A stretch of 37,316 nt of DNA from Thermoanaerobaculia bacterium (GTDB lineage Bacteria > Acidobacteriota > Thermoanaerobaculia > Gp7-AA8), in the NCBI GenBank assembly GCA_017883205.1, contig JADGNZ010000057.1, positions 1-37,316 of the forward strand, given 5' to 3'. Made by a program: the position numbers and the translations under genes. This document shows positions 24,001-31,851 of the stretch, piece by piece. The first letter of the stretch is position 1; each line of letters opens with the position of its first letter. The notes under the pieces were generated by a model. That model made no database searches and was not told the origin of the DNA. It saw nothing but the letters and a program-made list of their open reading frames with translations.

Positions 24001-24222
24001 GATCACATTATCGCAGCGGCCGGCGGCGATCGGCGCAGCCGCACATTGCGCCTCCGCCACCACGTGTCCGGGCGATAATTTGCGGGTGCACGAGTGCCAC
24101 GAGCGCGTCGTCGTCAGCCGCGGCTCGAACGTTCGCCCCCACATGCCGCCCGCGCCGGTGTCTTCATGATGGCAGGCCCCGGCAAACAGCAGCAGCGCAA
24201 CACAAGCAGTGAGGGCTTTCAC
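21031..24222 (-). CDS. TPR-CHAT protease 1, possible lipoprotein
   Basis: A 1063-aa protein starting at GTG 24222. There is no clear SD, but this start gives a signal sequence (MKALTACVALLLFAGAC) whose Cys17 could be lipidated; the frame further upstream is antisense to the sigma factor gene. Residues about 100-650 are helical TPR-like repeats (for example LAGAYYVRAQRNDSPADLL). The C-terminal CHAT domain (about 770-1050) has the catalytic His909 in IIHIAAHG and Cys956 in VVLGACSSAGG, then VVGALWDIDD, all standard for CHAT, a caspase-fold protease. TPR-CHAT proteins are proposed regulated proteases in bacterial conflict or death systems. It overlaps its partner gene by 4 bp and is divergent from an ECF sigma gene. 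Confidence 0.9.
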   Translation of the reverse strand: MKALTACVALLLFAGACHHEDTGAGGMWGRTFEPRLTTTRSWHSCTRKLSPGHVVAEAQCAAAPIAAGRCDNVIDSREEANRMLVSRPQCTDAAIAVLENFSRAEAAAMSDLAGAYYVRAQRNDSPADLLRALDKAQRAVAMRPQPEGAQFNLALILEALSLNGDAIEAWQRAAATERGEWTDEARAHRLALIQRTAQDGEHQWARIRTQIDAAIDAHDVPKTVSLIEAFPATSQQYFEEDVLARWADSPSLQQASRVKVFAEALSRFFNDRYFVDVAAAAVNAPPAVLADLKRGHVLFARARAAERVLGPGTAAPLYEEAARLLRQAGSPQYLLARIGHAGQTPLLTNDYEPSLKELDAVEAEARSHRYPMVVARVELNRLNTNQFLSRYNELFASYDAAMAAYGRCGDWEDREAADARAISAMSVVGLKDVAWREAFLAVKDAPRLLNWKTHFLLMGVTANAALDLGHPEAALLYQNDCVNSAARAPTVFLAISLRERAAIELTLQRYDAAQRDVDAAIAAHTPAVDASVSRSLEARLAEVQGEAALHADPSRAVSTLTHAIEVAAKGEYVTFRASLLAERAEAFRRLGRTAEAEADRLAALKELHKEEDALLGGRKPGRRDDLWNAYFTRFDETYDLLIRQLISEGRADEAFRYADRARAFEPLDLVRKLPKAPAAFLELAAHPDDFEIRKLQEHLPPRTFLIEYRVFEDQTVAWVLGRNLFMVQPLTARRSDVKRWTDALQNAARTRDAHAFEAGLDAPYDSLLKKVLESVNRASGVADANIVIVPDRELRGLPFGALRDPETKKYLIEDHTLTISGSALLYVFAVLRDRELHSGDASALLIGNPAFDRQFTLARGLDPLPNAEREAVEIHKLYAGSEVLTGGAATAEQFLRRAGGSAIIHIAAHGIVNGGAPSQSFLLFTPSGGDHGVLNAETMIRELHTDKTRLVVLGACSSAGGLPVGAEGIAPLVRPIIGAGVPGVVGALWDIDDATATRLLVSFHRHYRQGSDAAAALRQAQLELLRSNNPGLSSGLTWAPFQAIGYASSPFAPVGDITKEKPP

Positions 24223-24264
24223 GATGAGTGGACTATACGAAATGACGGGTGAGAGCGGTTGGTC
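24223..24264. promoter_or_regulatory. 42-bp divergent promoter region, CHAT1 / ECF sigma
   Basis: Only 42 bp separate the CHAT1 GTG (minus) and the sigma factor ATG (plus). Promoters must overlap each other or extend into the coding regions, and CHAT1 may have a very short or leaderless mRNA because no SD precedes it. The sigma factor has GGTGAGAG (24248-24255), 9 nt before its ATG. Shared control by the ECF factor is likely but not shown by a recognisable motif. Confidence 0.45.
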
Positions 24265-24810
24265 ATGATTGTAGACGGCGGCAGCCCGTACGACGAGCGC
24301 TTCGAGGCCATCTACCGGAAGTGCTACGCGCGTGTGTTTCGTTACTTTCGCACCAACCGCATCGCCGACGACGAAGCGCACGACCTTTCGCAGGACACGT
24401 TCAAGCGGCTGTATGAACGGATGGACCAGATTCGCAACGATGACCCCTGGCCGTTCCTGGCCACGATCGCGAAGACGATCCTTCTCAACCGCGTCCGTGC
24501 CCGGCAGACGCAGAAGCGCAGCGCGACGATGGTCGAGATCGACGATCCCGAGTTGTTGTTTGCTGAGCCAGCCGCACCGGCGGAGCTCGACTACGCCGAC
24601 CGGCAGGCTGAAGAGGCGCTTTGGGAACGAGTGCGCAGGGCGGTAGCGTCGTTGCCTCCGGGGCAGTGCGAGGCTCTCCGCCTCTGGATCGAAGGCTTCC
24701 AATACAACGAGATCACAAAGATCCTCGGCATCTCCATGGATGCCGTGAAATCGCGGCTGCGCGATGCGAAGAGATTCCTTCGCGAGCAGCTCGGAGAAAA
24801 ACCCTCATGA
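24265..24810 (+). CDS. ECF-type sigma factor
   Basis: A 181-aa RNA polymerase sigma factor with regions 2 and 4 only. Region 2 (about 11-80) includes FRYFRTNRIADDEAHDLSQD and the core-binding helix. Region 4 (about 122-175) ends in the helix-turn-helix YNEITKILGISMDAVKSRL. ATG 24265 has an SD (GGTGAGAG, spacing 9); TTG 24259 is less well spaced. Its stop overlaps the next gene (ATGA), which encodes a membrane protein suited to be its anti-sigma factor. It would direct polymerase to a small regulon, possibly including the divergent CHAT1 gene. Class is certain; signal and targets are unknown. Confidence 0.93.
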   Translation: MIVDGGSPYDERFEAIYRKCYARVFRYFRTNRIADDEAHDLSQDTFKRLYERMDQIRNDDPWPFLATIAKTILLNRVRARQTQKRSATMVEIDDPELLFAEPAAPAELDYADRQAEEALWERVRRAVASLPPGQCEALRLWIEGFQYNEITKILGISMDAVKSRLRDAKRFLREQLGEKPS

Positions 24811-25604
24811 AAACAACGATGAACCGATCCGACTGGCAGGCCGTCCGCGACGCGATGATCGCCGACGACCGAGCGAGCCTCGGCGAACCGCCGAGCGTCG
24901 ACGAGCTCCTCGCGTACGAGCGCGGCGAGCTTTCCAAGGAAAATGCCGAACGCGTTCAGCAACTGCTCGTTGCCTATCCCGAGCTCGCCCGCGCATACGC
25001 CACCCCGTTTCCATCCGACGACGCCAAACCCGGCGACTCCGATTACCTCGCCGGCGACGTCATCGACCGTCAGTTGATCGCGTTTCGCGCCGGCAACCGC
25101 AGCAGCGCCGCGAACGTCGACGGCGACGGTTCGAACGGGCGCCTGCTCCAGTTTTGGCTCCGAGCATCGGCGAGCGTCGCCGCGATCGCCGCCACCGTCG
25201 CCATCGTCTTCGGCGCGATGCTGTGGCGCACCCGCACCGAGCTGCTGCGGCCGCACGTCCTGCCGGAGGCAGCCATCCTGACGCCCGACGGCCGCCGAGG
25301 CGGGGCTGAACAGCCGCAGGCGGCGATCACCCCGGCCGGGGATTCCCTCCTGCTCGTCGTCTCGCTGGTCGGCCCGACCGACTACGAAACGTACCGGCTC
25401 GAGCTTGTCAGCACCGAATCGCACAAGCGCCTCTGGTCGAGCGACCCCCTGCGCGCGACGATCAGCAACAGCTTCAACGTCGAGGTCCCGTCCCGCGCGC
25501 TACCGGCCGGCACGTACCAAGTGATCGCGTACGGCCTGCGTGGGAACGCACAAGAGCAGGTCGCGACGTATACGATCGGCATCCGGCGTCCGCCATCCCC
25601 GTGA
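24807..25604 (+). CDS. Probable membrane anti-sigma factor
   Basis: A 265-aa protein starting at ATG 24807 and overlapping the sigma gene (ATGA). The cytoplasmic N-terminal part (about 1-112) has SVDELLAYERGELSKENAERV, laid out like the anti-sigma domain of zf-HC2 proteins but without the H-x3-C-x2-C zinc residues. One transmembrane helix lies near 116-140 (SVAAIAATVAIVFGAMLW). The periplasmic C-terminal part (about 141-265) is beta-rich (SLLLVVSLVGPTDYETYRLEL), probably sensory. Position and topology support an anti-sigma role; sequence evidence for the binding domain is moderate. Confidence 0.8.
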   Translation: MKTTMNRSDWQAVRDAMIADDRASLGEPPSVDELLAYERGELSKENAERVQQLLVAYPELARAYATPFPSDDAKPGDSDYLAGDVIDRQLIAFRAGNRSSAANVDGDGSNGRLLQFWLRASASVAAIAATVAIVFGAMLWRTRTELLRPHVLPEAAILTPDGRRGGAEQPQAAITPAGDSLLLVVSLVGPTDYETYRLELVSTESHKRLWSSDPLRATISNSFNVEVPSRALPAGTYQVIAYGLRGNAQEQVATYTIGIRRPPSP

Positions 25605-25894
25605 ACTTTGGAAACCGTGGAAGCGTGGCCGCGGACTCAGATCGTCGCTCAAGTCGGGGGATGACGGGGCTCTCGATAGACTCGACGACGGTTCACCGGT
25701 CGGCATGACCAGAACCCGGGGAACACATGCGCGCGCTATCGCTAGCTAGGTGTGATGGCCCCAAGCCTACAAGAAAGTGGGCGACCGCGAGCAGGGCCGC
25801 CGCGCTCTACAGAAAGGCGGCGTCGGCGACAGCTCACAATCCGCCAGCCGCGTTCGCGCGTCCCGTGGCGATAAGGAAGATCAAGAGTAGATGA
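25605..25894. other. 290-bp intergenic region, no gene seen
   Basis: Lies between the 3' ends of the anti-sigma gene (plus) and the subtilase gene (minus). Short frames occur in both directions but none has an SD, a plausible composition or an overlap with a neighbour. I see no long hairpin or repeat. The stretch around 25640-25680 is G-rich and could hold the terminator of the sigma operon, but I cannot define one. Confidence 0.5.
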
Positions 25895-27244
25895 TCAACC
25901 ATCCGATTCGTCCGATGCAATGCTCGCGCGCGGTGGTCGCTGTTTCTTCAAACGAACCGCCGCGCCGACCATCTCCTCGCAGTTCACGAAATTTCCAATC
26001 GGCAACTGGCTGGAGACATTCGGTTTCAGACTTCCGAGAATCTTAATCAGGTCGGCGTTAGTGAGTGCGTCATTGACGCTGACTGTCAATGCGATCGCGC
26101 CTGCCGCCTTGGCTGACGCGCCCGACGTTCCGCCATATCGCCTCGTGTAGTCTGTCTTCGAAGCGCTACCGCACGTCACATCAAGGTCCGGTTCGCCCGG
26201 AGCGGCGACGCTTACCCGGTAACCGTAGTTGCTGAACAGGGCTCGGGCATTAACCAAGTCGTCATACCCGGTCGCCGCGACCACAATGGACCCGGTATCC
26301 GGAATGGCCTGCCCGTCCTCACCGATGTCGGCGGAGACATTACCGTTCCCAGCAGGAATACAGACGAATACATCCGCAGCTACGGCGCGCCTCACCGCGC
26401 CTTGAACGACGACGGACGTCTCGACGCTGTATAGCATTCCGCTCTGAATCTCGACGTTGATGACTTTGCGCATTTCCGACGGCCTGCTCACCACCCAGTC
26501 GATTCCTGTCGCCCAGGGATTCACCAAGCCGGACGGCGGCTCGGGTCCGTCGTTACCGACGATACCGGCCTGCACCAGCCACAATGTGCACTCTGGTGCG
26601 AAACCGGCAATGCCGGCGCCGTTTGCACTCGCTCCGATCATACCGGCGGCGCCGGTACCGTGCGTCAGGTTTCCCATGCTCACGTCGTCACTGCCGTCCA
26701 ACACATTGTGTAGCCCATCCGCGGCGTATCGTCCTGCGAGATCCTCGTGTTCCAGGTAGAAACCCCAATCGACGTCGGCCACGACGACGCCTCCGCCTAG
26801 TGTCTGCTCCCACGCGCTCAGGGCGTCACAACGATAGAGGTACCACTGTGTCGGCGGATTCTCGTGCTTTTGATCATCCGGGCCAATGTAAGGGTCAGCC
26901 GGCAATGCCGAGGCCGGAATGAACATCGGCCGCCGAGCCGCCGCCACGACGCCAGGCCTTGTTCTCAATTGATGCGCGACTTCGTCGGAGCTGCGGTCGA
27001 GTGGAACCCGCACGGCGACGAAACGGTCGCGGCGCGGCTGGAGATCATCCACCAGCTCTGTCGCCCCGCCGAAGGCAAAAGCGGCGCGGATATCGCCATC
27101 GTCGACTCGGCCAGTAAGAAAGCCCAGCTCTCCATCGTTGACGGCCTGAATGAAGGCGACGATGTCTTCTCTCGGGACCTCTGGCGCAAACTCGATCTCG
27201 ACGACTTTGCTGTCACGCCGATCGATACCAGCAAACGAAACCAT
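25895..27244 (-). CDS. Subtilisin-like (S8) serine protease without a signal peptide
   Basis: A 449-aa protein. ATG 27244 follows GAGAGGAG; a longer open frame lies upstream but overlaps the partner gene. The catalytic triad is visible: Asp159 in VVVADVDWG, His195 in LTHGTGAAG and Ser374 in YGGTSGAS, with oxyanion Asn300 in CIPAGNGN. The Ser motif is GTSGAS rather than GTSMA. Residues 1-110 resemble a propeptide (VRVPLDRSSDEVAHQL, then VVAAARRPMF), which suggests a zymogen. No signal peptide or transmembrane segment is present, unlike most subtilases, so it is probably cytoplasmic. It lies 13 bp after the CHAT2 partner gene; activation by, or action on, that module is a reasonable inference. 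Confidence 0.88.
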   Translation of the reverse strand: MVSFAGIDRRDSKVVEIEFAPEVPREDIVAFIQAVNDGELGFLTGRVDDGDIRAAFAFGGATELVDDLQPRRDRFVAVRVPLDRSSDEVAHQLRTRPGVVAAARRPMFIPASALPADPYIGPDDQKHENPPTQWYLYRCDALSAWEQTLGGGVVVADVDWGFYLEHEDLAGRYAADGLHNVLDGSDDVSMGNLTHGTGAAGMIGASANGAGIAGFAPECTLWLVQAGIVGNDGPEPPSGLVNPWATGIDWVVSRPSEMRKVINVEIQSGMLYSVETSVVVQGAVRRAVAADVFVCIPAGNGNVSADIGEDGQAIPDTGSIVVAATGYDDLVNARALFSNYGYRVSVAAPGEPDLDVTCGSASKTDYTRRYGGTSGASAKAAGAIALTVSVNDALTNADLIKILGSLKPNVSSQLPIGNFVNCEEMVGAAVRLKKQRPPRASIASDESDG

Positions 27245-27257
27245 GATCGTGCTCCTC

Positions 27258-28121
27258 TCAACCACCGTTCTGAAGCGGTGGGCATCGATCCGTTCCGGGG
27301 ACCGGACCACTGCCCAGGTAATGGGGGATGGGCCGACGATTGGGAGGTCCGCCCCGCGAAATGTCATAATAGAGTTCGAAATCGACGCCCTTTTGGTGCG
27401 CGCCACTCGGGACTCCGTCAGGCACCTGCTGAAGAACTCCTATCGGCGCGCTGCCGAAATAGACCTTCATCATTCGCTGGCCGGTGTCGAACTTCAGACG
27501 CATTGGTTCTTGAGGAAGCTGATTGGACAGGGCGTTTGAGAGGATCGTAAAGGCCACGTCGGCATCCTGCAGTTCTATTTCCACCACCAATTCGTTCCGG
27601 AACACGATCGGCGCCGGATCGGGATCACCAGCACTCTTGAAGTAGACCTTTTCTGCGTTCCCGTCAGCATAGACGTTGCCGCTTTCCAAGAAGAACTGAG
27701 CGGCAATTGGACCTATGTTCTTTGGCATCGGCGTGGCGAAATCCGGCTCCATGACCGCCCCGGAGTTGAGCGACCGGATGTCCGCGATATCGCTCATCGA
27801 CGAGTCGAATGCAATCTTATGAGTCTGCGGGTCTCGCTCCAGCCACAGCCGCTCACTGTCGAGGATCCATCCGGCATACCCGAATTGATTGGCGGCAAGA
27901 TCGATGGCACGCCAGCTCGCACTCTGAACGATGTTTCGCTCTTCAGCCAACACGAACGCCACATGTTTTTGAATGCTCTCATTAGGATAGTTGAGTGACG
28001 TGCGCCGCGTCGGATTGTTCATCATCACGAATGTCGCGCTGCTCCTCGTGTTCGGATAAGGGATCGATCCCGGCGTGAGCGTCACCATTCCTGTGGCGGC
28101 CAACTGAAGTGTACGGGTCAT
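27258..28121 (-). CDS. CHAT-associated partner protein 2 (FE-x-YYD family)
   Basis: A 287-aa protein with ATG at 28121 and a good SD (GAGGAG). There is no signal peptide; the sequence is beta-rich. It is homologous to the 358-aa protein at 19958-21034 along its length, with the shared C-terminal motif F-E-x-Y-Y-D (DFELYYDIS here). The N-terminal block GMVTLTPGS matches GLMVFTPSQ there, and MEPDFATPMPKNIGPIAAQF aligns with a similar stretch. It sits 17 bp after TPR-CHAT protease 2 and 13 bp before the subtilase. Cys occurs only near the C-terminus. Function unknown; conserved pairing with CHAT is the main clue. Confidence 0.75.
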   Translation of the reverse strand: MTRTLQLAATGMVTLTPGSIPYPNTRSSATFVMMNNPTRRTSLNYPNESIQKHVAFVLAEERNIVQSASWRAIDLAANQFGYAGWILDSERLWLERDPQTHKIAFDSSMSDIADIRSLNSGAVMEPDFATPMPKNIGPIAAQFFLESGNVYADGNAEKVYFKSAGDPDPAPIVFRNELVVEIELQDADVAFTILSNALSNQLPQEPMRLKFDTGQRMMKVYFGSAPIGVLQQVPDGVPSGAHQKGVDFELYYDISRGGPPNRRPIPHYLGSGPVPGTDRCPPLQNGG

Positions 28122-28138
28122 GTTCTCTCTCCTCTGCG

Positions 28139-31100
28139 TTATCGGCAATTTCCGGCGATGTATACGAACGAACTCCATGAAGGGGGCGCATGTTCCCGGA
28201 TTGCGGCTCGTTGCGCCTCGTTGAGCGCAGCAGCCGGATCACTTCGCATGAGCTGTGGGTACAACCTCCGGATGAACGATTGCGCGTCATCATCTCCAAC
28301 CGGCCCCATGGCGGCAATGAAACCTGTCGCTCCTGCGCGGGCGAACGCATCACCGATGCTGCTCCACGCTTCCAGGTGTTTCCCCGATCGCAGTGCGCCC
28401 TCGCACGCCGAAAGCACGATCAGCGGGTGGCCGCGAAGACGCCACCGAGCGATGTCACGCCCGTAGAGCCGCTGGCCCCCGTCCAGTTGGAGAAAGGAGA
28501 GGCCGGGAACCGTCGCATTCGGGACACCGTGCCCGGCGAAATGAATCAGCGTCGCACGAAGCGCGAGCGAACTGATCTCGCCTGCCGTTTTAGCGTGCTC
28601 GCTGGCCGTGCCGTTCGCTTCGAGCGTGCGCTGTACCCCCGCGATCTCGGGGCTCACCTGCGGAAGGGGCCGCAAACTCGAACCACCCGGGTCGGCGGCA
28701 CCGATCAGGAGCGCCATCGACTTCATCCCGGCGGGGCGCTCTTCACATGTTGCAGATTCCCTCAGGGACGGTAGCAACGCGACGATGAAACTCTGAGCAA
28801 GGTACCGCCCGTCAGGGCCGCGGAGCGCCGCGATCGGCACCGTCCACAAAGCGTCGTCGGGCACTACCAGCAGTCGGGCCGCACCGGAGATGATGTCCCA
28901 TTGTGGGATAACCAGAAGTTGGGCGAGACGAAGCGCCGCTTCCTTACCGCGCCGCGTAGCCGGTTCGCCTGTTGACTCAACGACCAGTCTCCGCATCTCA
29001 GCGGCGGCGTGAGGATGGACGAGGGCGTGAATTTGCTCTTTCCGGACGGACCAGGAGATCACATCTTCTCCTGCAACGTAAAAAATCAGCGCGGCGGAGT
29101 CCGACGGTATCACCGGATCGATAGCGGCATCTGCGACGGGATAGCCATTCAGGCGGCGGCTCGATCTGCGGGCGCGCTCGCTGAGGGCCAACGCCTGTCG
29201 TGCCCGCCCATTCTTGACACACAAGAGGATTGCCTGGTCGTAGAGCGAGATCAGCGGCTGCACGGCCAGCGGCGAACGCCAGATCGCTTCGTCGTCGGAG
29301 GGAAGGCGCGCCTCGAGAGCGTCGATGGTTGCAATCAACACATTGATGGCAGCAGCAGAGTCATTCGCCAGCACGCTGCTGAGGCCCAAGGTCGTATCCG
29401 CGACGTCGGCAACGGTTCCGAGGCTCGATTGCGTGCGCGTCAGGATGCGGAGGGCTGCCGCCGGGTCGCTCTGCACCATCTGCTGCGCCGCCGTGGTTTC
29501 AATCCGCGTCATGCTCGCCTGCCGCACAACGTCGTCGCGAATCCGAGCCGCCGCGGTCTGCGCGGCAGTGAGGTCTAGTTCCGCCGCCCGTACATCGGCT
29601 AGGGCATGATGGAGCATGCTGCGAAGGCGAAGAGTTGCCGCCAGGCCGACATCGTCTTGCGCACTCGTATCGACCGTCACCAAGTGATCGAGCAGCAATC
29701 GCGCCATGGCGAAATGCCGGCTGCGAATTGCCGCCAAAGCACCTTCGACTAGGATTCCATGGCGCCAACGCACAGACTGAACAGACACGTGGAGCCCAAA
29801 GGCTCTAAATCGGTCACTCCAACTGTCATCAAAGAGCCCAATGCCGTCTTCCGCTTGCGCTCGCAGCACCGTAACCGCAGCGAGCAATTCGATCTCCCGT
29901 GTCGCCTGGAATCGCTCAATGGCCGAAGCGTAATCGCGGACCGAATCGCGCGGATCGCCTGTTTCCATCGTGACCAGCCCGCGAATCCAATAAGCACGCC
30001 CGCTGACCGAGGGACAACGCCTGGCGAGCGTTGGATCTGTGATGAGGACCTCGACAAGGCGCCCGGCAAGGACGTAATTTCGATTGACGAAATGGCAACT
30101 CGCCAGTGTCGTCGCCGCGAGATGGCGAAATGGAAACGAGTGCGCCTCGAACAGATGCAGCGCGTGTTGCGATTGCTCGATCGACTTGCTGTATTGGGCC
30201 TGCTCGTACAGCGAGCGACTACGCTCGTACGATAGTTGCGCACGTGCCGCATCATCGAGAACGGCCGGCGTTGCCTGCGCGCGCTGAAGAGCGATTACGT
30301 GGTCGGCGAGAAGGAAATCGCCACTCACCATTGCAACGATACGTGCGGCTTCAGCGATGGCTTGCAGCTGACGGGGAGCCCCAGCATCACGTCTCAACCA
30401 TGCATGGGCCCAGTCGGAGAGCGCGCTCTCCTCCAACCATTCCCGCGATTGTTGCGGAAACTCCGCGACCACCAATCTCAACGTGTTCTGATTGGAATTC
30501 GCAAGAGCGGAGATCAGGCTGGATCGGGCATCGCTCCACGATCTCGCGGCCATCCTCGCAGACAATGCGCCCCTCCTGTGCATCGCTTCGGTACGCCACG
30601 ACGACCGACCATCCCGTCCAGCGTAATCGGTCCAAACGTCCGCCGCCATTTGGTTGAGGCCGATCGCGGACACGGCAAGCGCATGATTCCAAACCGCTTC
30701 ATCGGACTTCCATATCGCACGAGCCCTCGCCGCAGCCTCGACTGCGTCGAGACGATCTCGGGTTTTGCCTCTCGCATTAAGGGCCACGCAAAAATCGTTC
30801 AAGAGAGGTCCCTCATTCGATCGGCGGATCGCCTCCGATACGTCCGCACTTCCTGTTGCGTTTTGCAGGGCTTCTCGGAGTTGCCCAACCGCACGATCGT
30901 ATTTCCCCAGCAATAGGTACGCAATTCCCAAGCGGTGCTGGAGCGACGGCATGGTCTTTCCGGCGTTCGCCTTTTCGAGAATGTCGACCACGGAGATCAC
31001 ACGCCCCCGGAATTTAGAGACGGACGATACGTCCTCTTTCGCGGAACCAACGAACGGTCGGTATCGAAAGCCGCCACTCAGCCGTCCTTCAAGCGGTCGA

Positions 31101-31312
31101 TAGTGAAGGTCGGCCGCAGCGCCGGTGAGAGCCTGAAGCAATCCAACGGTGTCGTGATCGATACGCTCTCGGGACGTGTCTCTCACAACGACAATCAGCA
31201 GCGCTGCGACGCCGGCACCGAGCAAGAGCAGCCAGACCATCAAGCCGTGCGCCCGTCGGCGATGCAGAGGCTCGTGCGCGCGAAGATTGAACGGAGAGGG
31301 CCCGTTTCCCAT
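28139..31312 (-). CDS. TPR-CHAT protease 2, membrane anchored
   Basis: A protein of about 1057 aa. The start is uncertain: ATG 31312 has GAGGCGG close by; GTG 31390 (1083 aa) and ATG 31243 are alternatives, none with an ideal SD. One transmembrane helix (about 25-44, MVWLLLLGAGVAALLIVVV) follows a basic segment, predicting the rest outside the cytoplasm. TPR-like helices fill about 100-720. The C-terminal CHAT domain has His928 in IHFAGHG and Cys970 in IVLSACEGA. It is a paralogue of CHAT1: FPQQSREWLEESALSDWA here matches FPATSQQYFEEDVLARWA there, and VPDDALWTVPIAALRGPD matches VPDRELRGLPFGALRDPE. It heads an operon with partner 2 and a subtilase. Confidence 0.87.
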   Translation of the reverse strand: MGNGPSPFNLRAHEPLHRRRAHGLMVWLLLLGAGVAALLIVVVRDTSRERIDHDTVGLLQALTGAAADLHYRPLEGRLSGGFRYRPFVGSAKEDVSSVSKFRGRVISVVDILEKANAGKTMPSLQHRLGIAYLLLGKYDRAVGQLREALQNATGSADVSEAIRRSNEGPLLNDFCVALNARGKTRDRLDAVEAAARARAIWKSDEAVWNHALAVSAIGLNQMAADVWTDYAGRDGRSSWRTEAMHRRGALSARMAARSWSDARSSLISALANSNQNTLRLVVAEFPQQSREWLEESALSDWAHAWLRRDAGAPRQLQAIAEAARIVAMVSGDFLLADHVIALQRAQATPAVLDDAARAQLSYERSRSLYEQAQYSKSIEQSQHALHLFEAHSFPFRHLAATTLASCHFVNRNYVLAGRLVEVLITDPTLARRCPSVSGRAYWIRGLVTMETGDPRDSVRDYASAIERFQATREIELLAAVTVLRAQAEDGIGLFDDSWSDRFRAFGLHVSVQSVRWRHGILVEGALAAIRSRHFAMARLLLDHLVTVDTSAQDDVGLAATLRLRSMLHHALADVRAAELDLTAAQTAAARIRDDVVRQASMTRIETTAAQQMVQSDPAAALRILTRTQSSLGTVADVADTTLGLSSVLANDSAAAINVLIATIDALEARLPSDDEAIWRSPLAVQPLISLYDQAILLCVKNGRARQALALSERARRSSRRLNGYPVADAAIDPVIPSDSAALIFYVAGEDVISWSVRKEQIHALVHPHAAAEMRRLVVESTGEPATRRGKEAALRLAQLLVIPQWDIISGAARLLVVPDDALWTVPIAALRGPDGRYLAQSFIVALLPSLRESATCEERPAGMKSMALLIGAADPGGSSLRPLPQVSPEIAGVQRTLEANGTASEHAKTAGEISSLALRATLIHFAGHGVPNATVPGLSFLQLDGGQRLYGRDIARWRLRGHPLIVLSACEGALRSGKHLEAWSSIGDAFARAGATGFIAAMGPVGDDDAQSFIRRLYPQLMRSDPAAALNEAQRAAIREHAPPSWSSFVYIAGNCR

Positions 31313-31382
31313 CCGCCTCACGGCCGCATGATTGTCAGTAAGTCGACGACGATCGATAGGACATCCTCCCTCGCTCGCGGCT

Positions 31383-31851
31383 TTAGCCACCTATACCCAG
31401 ACAAAACGCTGCGGACGCAGACGAGTATCCAGCAAGAAGGCTCCTGATTACTGTGCTCGGACTGAGTTCATTATAGCAGCGCACCGCTGCTCTTCGACAA
31501 GCGCGATCGCCGGGTTCGGCGAATCCGCCGTCGCGTGCCCGTTTGCACCGAAGAAGACGAACCGCTAAGCCGACGGCTTGGAGCGCGGCGCGTTCCTCGG
31601 CCAGCTCTCGCATGACCTCTGAGATTTTCGCCACCTGCGATGTGCGCAAGGACTTTGCGGGGAACCCTGACGCGGATCGTCGACACGCCGGTGCATGTGG
31701 AGACGAACGCGTCATTCTCTCTCGTCGAGCCAACACTCCTGCTGCTCGTCCTCCCCCACAAGAACTCAGGCGCGGTGTCTACTTCACCTACTTCACCTAA
31801 ACCGACCGTGATGCCATAGAGCACCCGATCAGGCCAAACCTCACCGAACAC
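31383..31851 (-). pseudogene. Possible frameshifted gene remnant upstream of CHAT2
   Basis: Two minus-strand frames look coding and join near 31630-31640. The first (from about 31851) carries VSTIRVRVPRKVLAHIAGG; the second continues with KISEVMRELAEERAALQAVG and AVRLLRCKRARDGGFAEPGD down to a stop at 31383. Third codon positions are GC-rich in each, as in real genes here. The join lies at GGTGGCGA, so one base gained or lost would fuse them into a protein of about 140-150 aa. There is no good SD at the GTG at 31851. It may be a decayed gene of the CHAT2 operon, a sequencing error or chance. Confidence 0.3.

Noticed and set aside
24807-25604. Zinc-binding (zf-HC2) anti-sigma factor
   Set aside because: The His-x3-Cys-x2-Cys residues are absent; kept as a probable non-zinc anti-sigma factor.
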